From Pyxicephalus adspersus (Eukaryota; Chordata; Amphibia; Anura; Pyxicephalidae), in assembly GCF_032062135.1 (NCBI RefSeq), contig NC_092866.1, positions 24,289,838 through 24,353,837 of the forward strand: a stretch of DNA of 64,000 bases, written 5' to 3'. Made by a program: the position numbers and the translations under genes. The notes beneath the pieces were generated by a model that had not been told where the DNA came from, did no database searches, and saw nothing but the letters and a program-made list of their open reading frames with translations. Position 1 is the first letter of the stretch, and the number at the start of each line of letters is the position of its first letter. This document shows, one piece after another, positions 11,030-23,073 of the stretch.

Positions 11030-11850
11030 GTCCTGTTAAGTATGGTACTGTCAAATTTACTAGGATGTGTTGTAAGCTTTCCAGTATCCCTGTCACAGTT
11101 TAAAAAAAATGCAAAAATTAGCATACTTTCCCACTGTATACCCCTCTCATATTTGTTCAATAGATAACATCTTTAGCAGAATCTGCACATCAGATACTTC
11201 CAGGATTAGATGTTCGAATAACCCCACTGTTTGCTGTGGTTCCATATTCCTAAATTACTACTGTGTCTTGTAAGATTTGGTGAATAGATCCAAAATAACT
11301 GGAGGAACATCAAACATTCCTGAAAGTGTGTTGAGCCTGAAGTTTAACAGTAATAATGCTTGTCCAGGTTTTATGTTAATTTATTAAATAGCAATATTGT
11401 ATATTATGGAGGTAGAGAAAAGGGTAATTCTGAGAGATTTAAAAAAGCCCAGAAATTTTCCCATATTAGCCACCCTGTCAAGTCGGTGCCATGCCCTATC
11501 ATGGAAATGAAGAGCAAGTGAGTGAACTCTTACAGGCCTAGGCACTTAGGATCTATAAAATAATTCGAAGTTGGTTACTAGAAAAAAAGAGTGGTGGTGG
11601 GGCTATTATACATGAGGATGTTTGACATTTTTCAAACACACCACAGAGGCTTAACACTGATATGTTCTATAAACATTTGGACAAAACTAAAGTGTAACTA
11701 AATTTAAAAAAATAAAATTTCCATGCAGGTAGCTCAGGAATAAACATCTCCTGCAAGTTTATACAAAAATTACATCCTTTTGACCTAGTCACTAAAGGTG
11801 GTTGAAGATGTTGGCACCAATTATTGAGCAAGAAGATGTTAGCTTAGTTC
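11030..11850. other. No gene recognised
   Basis: AT-rich; may include more of the LINE scrap that becomes recognisable at 11851, but no coding block is readable. Confidence 0.4.
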
Positions 11851-11934
11851 CTCTTTAACAAGGGAAAAGCAGCTGAACTTGATGGCTTACATACGCAAGC
11901 CTTTAAAGAGTTGAGCTCAGCTATTTTTGAGCCA
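11851..11934 (+). pseudogene. Non-LTR retrotransposon reverse-transcriptase scrap
   Basis: One frame reads GKAAELDGLHTQAFKELSS followed by FEPLA and a stop. This is close to the first conserved block of CR1-like reverse transcriptases (GKA-GPDG-HP--FKELS---EPL). The frame is cut off at once by the FB MITE at 11935. It is too short to classify beyond a likely CR1-type LINE. Confidence 0.4.
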
Positions 11935-12154
11935 TTGGCTTGATTTATTAAAGCTTTCTAAGACTGGGGAAGATAAGCTTTCAAACCTAGGTGATCCTTC
12001 TAACCTGGAATGGATTTCTTAAAAATCATCTGCTATTATTTTACAAATGTTTTCAACCCTGGACCAGATACATCCTATGTTTGCTAGATCACCCATGTTC
12101 CCCCATAATAGTCTATCTTCATCGGACATGGAGAGCTTTAATAAATCAGGCCCA
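11935..12154. repeat. Foldback MITE, family FB (copy 2)
   Basis: TTGGCTTGATTTATTAAAG at the left and CTTTAATAAATCAGGCCC at the right. The interior has CTAACCTGGAATGGAT and GTTTGCTAGATCACCC blocks in the family order. It interrupts the LINE scrap ending at 11934, so it inserted later. Confidence 0.85.
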
Positions 12155-13913
12155 TTGTTTCTAAATTTTAGAGACACTTTAATTGGCTGCCATAAAACAA
12201 TTGTAGTAACTATATAAAAACATATAATATAATAATATATCTTTATCATTATCTTTATCATTAACAGTAATGTTAGAAAAAAATCCAGCATGGACTTAAA
12301 AAAAAATAAAAATAGTAATTATTAAATTGTGAATTTTTTTTACGGGGCGTAAGAGGTGGTTGTACATGTAGTAGATCTGCACTCACAGATGGATTCATAA
12401 CATAACAGACAAATAATCAACATGTTAATATTTATAGTTTTAAAATTTAAGCCTTAAAAAGGATCTATAAAACATAGTGTTTAACCTTAGTAAATTCAAA
12501 ATATACCAGTGCAAGGGGGTATCCTTAGTTTGAGGTCAGTAAAAGATTCTCCAATGTTGCTTGGTCCGTCTCTAGAAGTGTTGTGACTGGTCTAGAGCAG
12601 CTGCTCCAAAATCTCCCTCCGTGGCTCTCCTTTCCCCAGATGTAATCTTTGCCTTCGATACAACTTTTTTTTCCTTATAACAACTAATATTTAACCCTCT
12701 CAATATCTATGGAGAAGCTGACAGGGGAAACGCCTATTATGCTTACTTCCATTCAAAATCAGAAGATGTCCAGCAGAGTATTCAGCTTAGAACTGACAGA
12801 AACATGTGAAACCTACACCTATCTACTATTTGGAAAAGTCTAACCAGAAAAGGTCCTCATGGTAGAATTGCAGCTAAAAAGCCATACCTCTAGATGGCCA
12901 GCAGCATAGACCAGCTCCAATCATTCTGCAGTTGGAACAGCCAATGCAGGATGAATTGTCATGGGCTCCAGTCTTGTACTCACAGCCGGATCATACAAAG
13001 GTATTTTATTAAAAAATATATATATATTTTTAATTTGGTGTGGTGTCTGTTTCTACGCCATCCTTATCACTTTATGGGAAAAGGTAAGACGTACTATGTA
13101 CTCCTGTACTTATTTTCCTATAGAGGCAGAAATCTGGGGGCCCCTTATTAAAGCGGACTTCCAGACACCAATATGTTCTTTGCCTGCCATGGATAGGAGA
13201 GGAGGCAAAAATGTTTGATGCCTCATCCATCCAAGAAGGTCCCAAGCCTATTAAAAGGTCTGGTTTTCAAATAGGGGGGTCTGCATTTTTTTATATCTGG
13301 GTATGCAAATTGCCTGAAACTGGTAGAAAAAATTCTTTGCATTAGAATTTGCAGGCAGCACCAGATTAAGTCTATGGAGGTGGCAAACTGTCCCTGGATA
13401 CTACAAAAACAAAAAAAAAAGCTTGGCATTGCTGCTGCCTGTTAAATTAAAGATAATAAACACACTAATCAATAAAAAAAGATATTGCAACACACTGGAT
13501 TCTTGAATAGTTAGAGACCTAGGGTGGAGACTTTGGGTAGTAGGGGAGGACTGTGGATGGAGAAGAAGGTCAGGAGATGATGGCAAGGCCAGCATTTCCA
13601 TACACAAGATAACTTCTTCCATACAAATATTTGGATGTTTTTTTTTTCAAGGATGCAAACTGACAAAGCCAGCGCCACTAGGAGGGCTGACATTCAAATT
13701 CAGAATAGATATCTTGTATCTCAATGATTTTAATTTTAACACTTTTACAGAAAAATCAGAGAGGGTAACCAAATTACAGAATAACATAATACCAAGAGGC
13801 AGAAATTCACATAACAAACACAATATAGCGGGTATCCATAAACAAGGAGGGGGGATTGACCATGGAGGGGGACTAGAGCAAGTCAGAATAAATATCTAAT
13901 ATTAGGTCTGAAG
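12155..13913. other. No gene recognised
   Basis: Several short open frames occur but none has a recognisable product, and no repeat family is identifiable. Confidence 0.45.
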
Positions 13914-14195
13914 TTGGTCTACACAAAGCCCTGACCTCAACGTCATCGAGTATGTTTGGAATTATATAAAAAGAAACTGTGCTTAGTTTTCCAAGATGCA
14001 GAAGATCTGTGAAGATCTGTGCTTAGTCCTCCAAGATGTCTAGAATTGTTTAGAATCCAATTGTCAAGATCCTTAAAAAACTGTGTGCAAGTATACCTAG
14101 AAGAAATGATGCTGTCTTGAAGACAAAGAGTGGACATGCCAATTATTGATTTGATTTAGATTTCTCTTTTGTTCATTCACTTCACTGCCAATCGG
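13914..14195 (+). pseudogene. Tc1-like transposase 3' fragment (second family)
   Basis: Sequence starting CACAAAGCCCTGACCTCAAC encodes the C-terminal catalytic block (SPDLN-IEY-W type). It is followed by KLCASIPRR-like coding (AAACTGTGTGCAAGTATACC) and a stop near 14145 at CCAATTATTGATTTGATTT. This 3' coding and tail sequence is characteristic of another Tc1-like lineage that differs from the copy at 9927. The 5' part is missing and the right terminus is not recognisable past about 14195. Non-functional. Confidence 0.7.
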
Positions 14196-17100
14196 GGAAA
14201 TGGATGAAAGAAATGTAATTTATGATAAATACCTATACTTTATTTCACTTTATTTATTATTTTATACTTTATTTCACTTTATATATTATTCTACCTAACT
14301 CACCCTCACCCTATACACTCCTATCATGTGACCCTACCTATCAAAGTACAATCACTAAATGCGATTGAATATCTGTTTATTTTTCCACTAACCTATTCTT
14401 ATTTATCTCTATCAGCTGCATTAAATTGCCCCTCCCTGGCAAGCACAGCACAAGCTCGAAAAAGGGTTGGGGTCTGTATATAGCTTGGGATCGTCCCTGA
14501 CCACATTTTTCTAAATGCTAGTAACCTAGTGACCTAGCACAAAATGAATTAAAATACCCCATACCAATTCACGATTCACTATCCCCTGCGAGGAAAAAAT
14601 CCAGGGTTTTCCTGATCTACCAGACCTCAACTTCACAGGCTCCTCACAGCCCCTCTGCCTGAGCCACACCTGGCCTCAGGCTGCAACTCCCCCTGTCTTA
14701 AAGACCTGGTAAATGTTTTAACCAATGGCCAAGTGCTTCAGATCCATCCTCAATTCTTGGCCTGGGAAAGGGATGGAGTGCCTGGCCCATCCATTCCTTC
14801 CTGGATACTCTGGGCTTGGATCCCAAATAAAGAGCTGCAATTCTGCAACAACACAATTAAGCATGGCCCTATCCAGGCCCTTTAATCCCTTTCCCATGGA
14901 AAGCTGCAGTATATGATGCCAAATATCCTCTGATTTTGGCATCAGGGGGAGAACTACTACAACTACTTGCTTACATTGCAATTGAAAGCATTTTAACATC
15001 TTGATAAAGCATAAGTCAACAAGTTCTGAATTGTTTACAGCCCGAAAAAGCCCTGTTTTCTGATAAGTATTATGATTTATGGTAATTTTCAAAAATATAC
15101 AATATGTTAAAAAAAGAAAAAAATCTAGTATTGCTTTGTAATAAGCTGAATTTAGTTTAGCTTTAAAAATATCATAATCATAAAAAAATCATCTAACTTT
15201 GCGAACTCCCTGCGGAAAAGCTCAAATGAAGTCAAGCTTTAGATTATTATGGATCACCAATCATTTTTTACTGGATGCCAAGCTTTTGTTACCTCTATCA
15301 CTAACAAAATCCCACACACATTTAATTATGTGTTATAAACAACAACAACAACTCTGCTTATCACTTTTTTCATTTGAACAGTGTAAATTGGTCATCTGGG
15401 TATTGACATCATAAAGTACTTTATAACTTCTAAACCTAGATCATTGTTGCTCTTACATCATTTTTTTATTCTATTTCATTTTAAAATTTTCACTGATAAC
15501 TTATACATGACATAACATGAAAAATGAAAATCATGCTGCTGTGGTGCATGTCATTTTCCACACACAATTGTAGAAATGCAATAATTTTGCTTGAATATAT
15601 CTGTTTTGTCCTATACCTGTTTGGAAATTCTCATGGTTTGTTTTATGGTCTCAATAACATCCCCTACAGCATTAAAATACTATAGGAAGTCCACAAAATG
15701 CCTCAAAATATTGGGTTCATTATAAAATAGGCGAAATATGTACAGCATTGCCATTTTTTCAGCTTGGAGGGCAACATAGGAAAGGCACAAATAATTTACC
15801 TTATAGCATTCTGAAGCCCCTAAACTCTTCTCACAGAAGATTTTAGCCATCTTGGTTTTCTTTTGGCACTCATTGGCATGGCATGGCACTGCAAAACACA
15901 AATAACTTTTTAGGAACATAAATGTAGAGTATTAGCCTCTGAGTGTGCAGTATCCCCGAAGGATATATAGGGGTTATTTACTAAAGTAGTTTAGGCTGTT
16001 CACATATAATAGCATATTACAGATGCATTATCAACTTAAAAGGTTTGATTCATCTAGCATAGTTAATGTGTTAATTTATACATCAAGAAAAGAATACTCA
16101 ACCACAAAACGTACAAACAACAAAATATTTGGATGGCTTATTTACTAAGATAAGTGAAATATCCCTTAAATCCACACTTGCAATTATTCTTTAGGACCAT
16201 ACTTTGACACACTTCAACAAGGCTGATAGGTCAGAACAATGGCTACCTCTTTTCAATCACATATATTGGATTCTCTTTCTTTTGCTAAAGTTCCGGCAAG
16301 TGGGTCTTGTGTGTGGGTAGCAATGATCCAAGAGAATGCCCTTCCACTGATGAACAGTGTTTTACAGTTTTGTAAGCAGAATAATATGAATGTTATTTCT
16401 GATTACCAAATAGGTGGATAGTAAAAAAAAACATTCCCTGTCAGGGCACCATCCAGTTTATAGTCAGATCATTTTTGAGTCAGCAGGACCAGCTCCCAGG
16501 TCAAGTCAGTTCCAACACATGTACTTTAAATAATCACACTTCTATTTGCCAAACTTCTATTGTCTATCTACTAATTTTACTGATGCAATAAATGTTGGTA
16601 TATAGGAAGGGGCACTTAAAAAAAGTTGGTGTTGTCTATGAAAATCCCAGGATTATTTCTTTACCATGGCCACAAACCCCAAGGTGTTTTTAAAACTTCT
16701 AATATACATTGGCATAGATAGTTGCATCTCTTTTAGGTCTAATGTGACTTGATGCTACAGTGACCAATATAAGAGGGGGATAGCTCATACTGTATTCAGA
16801 TATTGTGGGGAAGACTTTAGCCAATAAAAAGGTTGTTTTATTTTTTTATACCTATCCAAGAGTGATTACATTTGTTGATAGAACACCAGGCATTTTGTTT
16901 GTGGGGATGTGTGGGATGGAGTAGACCCACTGTGAGGTTTTTACTGCTGTCTGTATTGTTTGTCCCTATCCTTACACTCACTCCCTGCCTCCAAGACAAC
17001 AGAAAGTGAGAGGAAACCTATCCAAAGAAGGAAAGTCTCACTCTAGAGTTGTCTTTTAAATAGGTATCTCCACTGATGCATTATTACCTATTTTTGATTC

Positions 17101-19376
17101 CATGACAACTGTAAAAAAAGCTTAAAAGTTGAAGTCAACAAAACATTTGTTCCCCAGTGTTAGAGGACCAAGACTTATTTAGGCCTCAGGAAAGCCCAGA
17201 AACCTACTTTAGCCTTTTCTGGTGAACAACAAGTCCCAGACATGCCTAGTTTTGGCTTGTTGGTTTTGTGCTGATATTCTCCTAGTTGGCAGTTCACAAT
17301 ATCTTTACCTCCGTAATTATGAACTTAGCTAAAGCCCTTGTGTGGTTGTTTGTGGTGTGGTTCTTTCTCCAGTGGAGGAAGTGGAAAGTAGACAACCACA
17401 TACAATTGGTCTAATCGCATTAAAAAGTTACTAAATAATCACCTAATGATGAATCAAGGCCATATGTACCTTAAGCAATGGATTAAAAAAACAGTGTCAC
17501 TTTTCATTGAGCACCATCTGCTTCTTCAGACTGTACAAACCCAGCAAATTTGGTATTGAAGCATTTTTATTGTTGTCTTAATAATGAATTTAAATATGTG
17601 ATTTTAAACTATATTCAAATGTTTAGTGGTAAAGAAACATTATCTGTAAAAATGATACAACCCTATATTTGTGCCTAAATCTCTCTAGAATACCAATATG
17701 GATTCACTATAGGAGGTCAGCCTTTAAACAAAAGATGAGGATAGAGCCTCCTTAGGGCATGCCTGCTCATTACACCGTATAATTTAAAGCAACATTTATA
17801 TTTATCATATTGGTTTGCATTAATTTTTTTATATTTTGTTGTTACCAAAAAAACAAACAAAAAAAAAAAAAACAATGCTTTTGTTAATGCGCACATTTTG
17901 TGCACAAACTCATTTGTTGCTTTCCTTTTCGTTTGTTTTGGGAATTCTTTTTTTTAGTTGATAACCTCTCCTAAAGCTGAACTAACCCCATACTACTCAT
18001 CTATCTCCATTCCATCGCAGGGGGTGTCACCATCTTCCTTCTTCTGTTCTTCCTTCCTATGATCTTCAGCCATCGTGAAAAGGAATTTGCATGAAAAAAA
18101 AATCCCTTACATTTATGGGTGAAAAAGATCCATCCACAAACCAAGCCCAGCTAGTCCCATGCTGTCTTGGCTCCCCCTTTTCTTTATGGATATGTGATGC
18201 AAAGATCTCACAAAGTTGTAAGTTTCCCCTTCAGTCTTTACCGCCGAAGCAGTAAATACAGAGGGGGAGGGGGGGGCTTCCCCAGGAAATGTGAAAAAAA
18301 GTTATTAAAATGTATTTATTTATTTATAAATAATATAAAAGTAATAGGCCCACTTGTGATGCTGATACTTCCAGAGTTTTTACTATTACTTCCTAAACTG
18401 CCTTGATAAAAAAAATGTATGTAATGAAGACCTATTTAAAATATTTTTTTTTACTGGGAATTTTATCAACTATGCTTCCATAAAAGACCTAACAACAAGA
18501 AGTTGATAATTTTAAAACACCAATGACAATGTTATAAATATTTATTCTTTAAACTTGTTCATGACTGAATATTACCCTACAAAAGAGGATATTACAGAAA
18601 ATGGCAAGCATAATTCCCATTACACTGTATACAATTGTGCCCATAATAAAGGGTGCATGTAATGAGATATCATGTACGTTTACAACCTTCTGCCATATGA
18701 TGGGAAATGAAAGGAAATCTCAACCGAATACAGTAAAAAAAATCACTGGTTAAGTCTGCTTAGAAAAGAAATTATAAATAAACTATTTTGGCGAGTGACT
18801 TTAAATTTGGCAAATATCACTTATTTAGTAACTATAAAATGTGAGAATTTGTATTAAACACAAAAATCATAAAATTAAATACAACAATCATGTTATCATG
18901 GGCAACCACAAAGCAAGACAGCAAGACACAAAACAAACCATTAAAGTAATGAACAGTCTGAAAATTAACAATTTGCTTGCATACGTATGGTTAAGACTTA
19001 TACATTTAAGTGAAAAAATATAGTTGAGACTTGCACACTTCAGTCCTCTAAAATACATGTTTTTTTTTAATTTCTACAAAAATCCAGGGGCCTATAAATC
19101 TATTATATAATTTAGAGCACAAATAATCACAATTTAAAAGGATTATATAAACACACTTACATGTTGTAAAAAGCATGTATACATGCAAACAGCAAATTTT
19201 TATAATTGCTTTGAAAATCATATAAAAATAATAATAATAAATTATCAAAAATATATAAAAAAATATCAGGTATGTATTAAACAAGATGGTACTCCACTGA
19301 AATTGATATCTTGGATGATGGATAAGCAATTGCTAACATATATTTTTCTCTTGCCACAATGATGGCCGCGGCCCTT
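14196..19376. other. No gene recognised
   Basis: Long non-coding stretch. At 14450-14930 the composition is less AT-rich and pyrimidine-biased, and a 124-codon minus-strand frame (15092-14718) lies across it, but its product is unrecognisable. The sequence has A/T homopolymers near 17855-17870 and 18280-18300 and nothing else I can name. Confidence 0.4.
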
Positions 19377-19599
19377 CTTACACTGCTCTACAGCTAGCCA
19401 GTGTGACAGCAGGAGCGCGACCAGCAGGAAGTGCACGCAGCCTTCCTTACAGTGCCTACACAGGAGCTGCTGGGAATGGCAGAGAAGTGTCTGCCAAGTT
19501 TACACTGCCCTGCCATCATGAACAGCTTTGCCACCTGTCAGCACTCTAGCTCCCTTACGCTGCTGAGGCAGCTGCTGAGAATAGCAGAGCAGTGTAAGC
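19377..19599. repeat. GC-rich block with direct and inverted repeats
   Basis: A perfect 13-base inverted pair, CTTACACTGCTCT (19377-19389) and AGAGCAGTGTAAG (19587-19599), bounds the block. Within it, 19445-19490 and 19553-19596 are diverged direct repeats sharing CCTTAC, AGCTGCTG-GAAT and GCAGAG-AGTGT, with a period of 108. The composition differs clearly from the AT-rich flanks. It may be a tandem repeat or a MITE; no coding is supported. Confidence 0.6.
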
Positions 19600-20029
19600 T
19601 GTACATTTACCCCCTGACACACACAAAAAAAGCAGATAAGGGAAATGGAGAAGATGTTTTCCCCCTAAATTATTGGTATTAATTAGTTAGGTAGTAGAGA
19701 AAAAGGAAACCAATGGCAAGGGTAGCACTGAACACTTAGGGGCCAAACCCAAAACAACTTTTTTAGACAAATTACAAAATGGCAAAACAGGGTAACACAA
19801 TGAGAACAAGGAACATCGGTAAATACACAAAGGGAATCAAAATCCCTCCAAAAGTTAGAGGCAGTTAATATCTCTAGCTATTAAATGTCAAAGGAAGAAA
19901 ATGAGATTAGAAAAACCAAAAGACTAGAAAATGACATTCAGCGAAAGAAATCAAAAGGCTTCCCTGATCTACTAAGAAACACAAATCGTTGGGCTTTCTT
20001 AAAGGCTGTTTGTATAGAAATTGAATAAT
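19600..20029. other. No certain gene; possible PLE 5' part
   Basis: Purine-rich sequence directly upstream of the recognisable PLE reverse transcriptase. It may hold its N-terminal part, but no conserved block is readable. Confidence 0.35.
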
Positions 20030-21003
20030 TGGATGAAAACAAAGTTACTCTGCAAAAGTAAAACTAAAGTACAGAAAAAAGCACTAAAGAAATTACAGGA
20101 GAATATGCACATCATAATATAACCTGCAGATAAATGTAACGTGGTAGGTATGGATGTAGCTCAGTACAGTAATATGTGTCTCAAAAAATTAATTAATGAA
20201 GACTGGTAACAAAACGCAAATAAATTCATCGTTTCCTGATAATATACCATCATTAAAAATGAGTATGATGACAATGTAATAATAAAGAAGTATGAAATTG
20301 CCAACCTTTTACAGTTTGCCCAAAAATTCATAAAAACACAAAAAAGCCTCCAGAGAGACCCATTGTTTCAGGGATGGGATGCATTTAGGAAAGGGCTAGT
20401 GAGTTAACAGACAATTATTTATGTTAATATGTCTGTGGTTTTCCTTTCTATTTAACACCCTGGATGTGTTAAAAATACTTTAGGATTTAAAAGTACAAAA
20501 GAATGCATTTTTGGTGGCAGTAGATATTGAAACCTCATATTTAAGTATCCCACATTGATTGAATGGTCGAGATACGAATTATTCAGAAATGTTTTTATTT
20601 TTGATGATTGGATTTACCCCTAGGTACAGGGAGTAGCTATGGGGACCAAGTGTGTCCCAGCATATGCCAACCTGTACCTGGGGAGGTGGGAACTCTGTTT
20701 GCAGATAATCCCCTCAAAATATAGGTCAGCCATATTTGTTTATGGTGACAATACATAGATGAAATGGCAATCTGGACAGATTTGGAGATAGAATTGAAAG
20801 AGTTTTTCAAAAAGTTACAAACAAATACAGTCAATTTGAAATTTACTAATAACCATGCCACAACAACGATTTTGCTACTGGGAATAACACATGTGATTTA
20901 CATGATATCGGGTGTTCTGATTCCAAATCTAAACTCAGAATTTATTTGCCTATCATTTACAGATATTAAGTTATATGCGCGCTATAGCTGTTCAAATGGT
21001 CGG
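20030..21003 (+). pseudogene. Penelope-like element reverse-transcriptase pseudogene
   Basis: Conserved PLE blocks appear in order on the plus strand: ALKKLQENMHIII-PADK then NVV (about 20075-20145); PTFYSLPK, then after a frame change ERPIVSGMG (about 20305-20385); LVAVDIETSYLSIPH (about 20510-20555), containing the first catalytic Asp; VQGVAMGTKC-PAYANLYLG (about 20622-20685); and YIDEMAIWTD (20752-20781). The usual catalytic box is Y-x-D-D, and here the second Asp is Glu. LKFTNN follows near 20840. Frameshifts and stops separate the blocks. The thumb and GIY-YIG domains are missing beyond about 21003, so it is 3' truncated. It is a third PLE relic, complementary in content to the two C-terminal fragments at 0.4-2.1 kb. 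Confidence 0.8.
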
Positions 21004-21135
21004 TAATTGGGAAGTGTATTTTTACATGGGAACATTACAACAGTTGCAGCTACCACTTTGCCTGCTGCCGTCTCAGCTGAATCACGTTCCCTGGTGGCAT
21101 GCAGTGGCTGGGCATGTGTGGGAAAGTTAGTAAGC

Positions 21136-21158
21136 TGACGTCAGAAATAGGTATATAA
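21136..21158 (+). promoter_or_regulatory. CRE plus TATA promoter-like site
   Basis: A perfect CRE palindrome TGACGTCA (21136-21143) sits 8 bases upstream of TATATAA (21152-21158). About 100 bases further on, the transposon-protein pseudogene begins (21257). Spacing and orientation fit a core promoter. No expression evidence is available. Confidence 0.4.
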
Positions 21159-21256
21159 GGCTAGATGGACCAAGGGCTTGTCTCTAGTGCGAAACCATCT
21201 TATTGGATAGTACAGCTAGGCCATTGGGAGTGTTTTGAGCTAAAGATGGGTAGCCG

Positions 21257-22844
21257 CAGCTTTGCTACATTTGTGGCAAATATACTCTGTGTGATCAACG
21301 CAAGTACCGAACCAAGGGGGTGAGATTTGCTTACAAATATTACTTTAGATGTGAAATTGGAGATCAGGATAAAAGCTGGGCCCCCCTGATATCTGCTGTC
21401 AGGTGTCTTACGTTGGCCTAACACAATGGTTGAATGGGAAAAGCAATAAAATGCCTTTTGCTGTGCCTATGGTTTGGCGTGAGCCAAAAGACCATCTTTT
21501 GGACTTCTACTTCTGTATGAGTAAAATTGCTGGGTTTTCAAAGAAGACTAAGTCAAAAATCGTCTATCCTGATTGTGAATCTGCTCTAAAAGCCAGTGCC
21601 ACATGATGCAGAGAATCCAATGCCAGTCCCTCCTACATCTGTTGTTACTGACAGTGACATGTCAGATAAGGAACAGGAGTATGATGTTGATGTTAATAAA
21701 TGTTATAAACCCAATTTGAAGAGGGTAAGCCACATTTTATAAGCCAATCAGATTTACATGATCTAGTAAGGGACCTGTCTTTGTCAAAAGAGAAATCTAC
21801 TACAATATGCTATAAAAAGGAATGACAACTTAACACTTTCGTGATCGTCACACAAAGTTCTCAGGTTATTACAAGCTGGAAAACAACATTTGCTTCTGTA
21901 CTGACGTGAGCGGTCTGATGATGGAGTTAGGTTGCGAATACATACCAGAGCAGTGGAGATTGTTCAAAGACTTGAGCAAAGCAAGTTTGAAAGCTGTATT
22001 GCTGCATAAAGGTAGCGAAAAACCTTCTGTTCCATTTGCTCATGCCGGGAGAATGAAAGAGACAAACAAATCCATGGAGGTCATTTTGAAATTGATTAAT
22101 TATTCAGAACACAAATGGAACGTTTGTGGTGACCTGAAGGTGGTGGCACTCCTTGGCCTGCAATTGGGATAAACAAAATATATGTGCTTTCTGTGCCTGT
22201 GGAAAAGTCGTGAAGGCAGCAACCATTACAAAGTGAAAGAATGGCCACCCAGACCTGAACAGACTGTTGGCCAGTATATTGTGAAGCATAAATCACTCAT
22301 TGATCCACAGAAAGTTTACCTTCCGCTACTTCATATTAAACTTAAAATAATGAAAAACTTTGTCATTGCAATGGATCATGATAGTATTGCTTTCAGTATC
22401 TGAAGGACAAGTTTGGAAAAGTTATAACAGATGCTAAATTGAAAGCAGGCATTATTTTTGGTTCCCAAATCTGCAGTTTGAGGCGTGATGCCACATTTAG
22501 AGACAAACAGGACCCACTTGAACTTGCTGCTTGAGATTCATTTGTGCTAGTTGCACAAAACTTTCTGGGCAACCAGCGAGCTGAAAACCATGCTGAACTT
22601 GTCATTTAAAATTAATTTCTTACATTCCCATCTGGACTTCTCACAAAATTTGCATGATGTGAGTGATGAAAAAGGGAAGAGGTTCCACCAGGACATTTCT
22701 GTTATGGAAACAGGATATCAAGGCCGGTGCAACACCAACATGATGTGCGAGTACTGTTGGTTTCTGCAGCGGGAGACAGAGGAGAGTCACAAACACAAAA
22801 GCAAGTGCCTGAAACACTATCTGGTGTATAACAAGGTGTGTTGA
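21257..22844 (+). pseudogene. Transposon-derived protein pseudogene, upstream copy
   Basis: A decayed copy of a repetitive protein family that I recall as uncharacterised predicted proteins in many vertebrate and invertebrate genomes. I cannot name the superfamily. In order it shows a Cys-rich N-terminal motif CYICGKYTL (about 21263); GDQDKSWAP (about 21350); PFAVPMVWREPKDH then CMSKIAGFSKK (21452-21555); LSKASLKAVLLHKG (21980-22015); WNVCGDLKVVALLGLQLG (22115-22170); a CxxC motif CFLCLWKSR (22185-22211); KVYLPLLHIKLKIMKNFV (22309-22365); and a C-terminal block with SHLDFSQN, RFHQDISVMETGYQGR and CWFLQRETEESH (22620-22795). The GDLK motif followed by CxxC suggests an RNase-H-fold DDE transposase, but this is inference. 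At least four frame changes and stops show it is dead. A second copy follows at 23074. Confidence 0.7.
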
Positions 22845-23073
22845 ACAAGGACTCAATTTTTAAGCTTATTTACACTAAAATATGTATGCTAATTCTGAAA
22901 GTGCAGTTAGTTTTCTTCTATCATGTCAGGTTTTTTTCTCTACCGCTTTATTTAATGCCATTACTGTAGCATGGATTTGTATAGCAGAGGTTGTGTGCTG
23001 TTTTACATTTTAATTTATTTTTATTTTTAAATTTATTTTTCTACTTACACACGTATTTCCTTTCTTTCAGATC
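22845..23073. other. Spacer between the two pseudogenes
   Basis: T-rich sequence ending in a good splice-acceptor context (CCTTTCTTTCAG at 23059-23070) three bases before the ATG of the downstream copy. This suggests that the downstream copy kept a 5' intron end. Confidence 0.4.

Noticed and set aside
14718..15092. 124-codon minus-strand frame in a GC-richer patch
   Set aside because: No recognisable motif. The opposite strand is also open, and nothing suggests splicing or a promoter.
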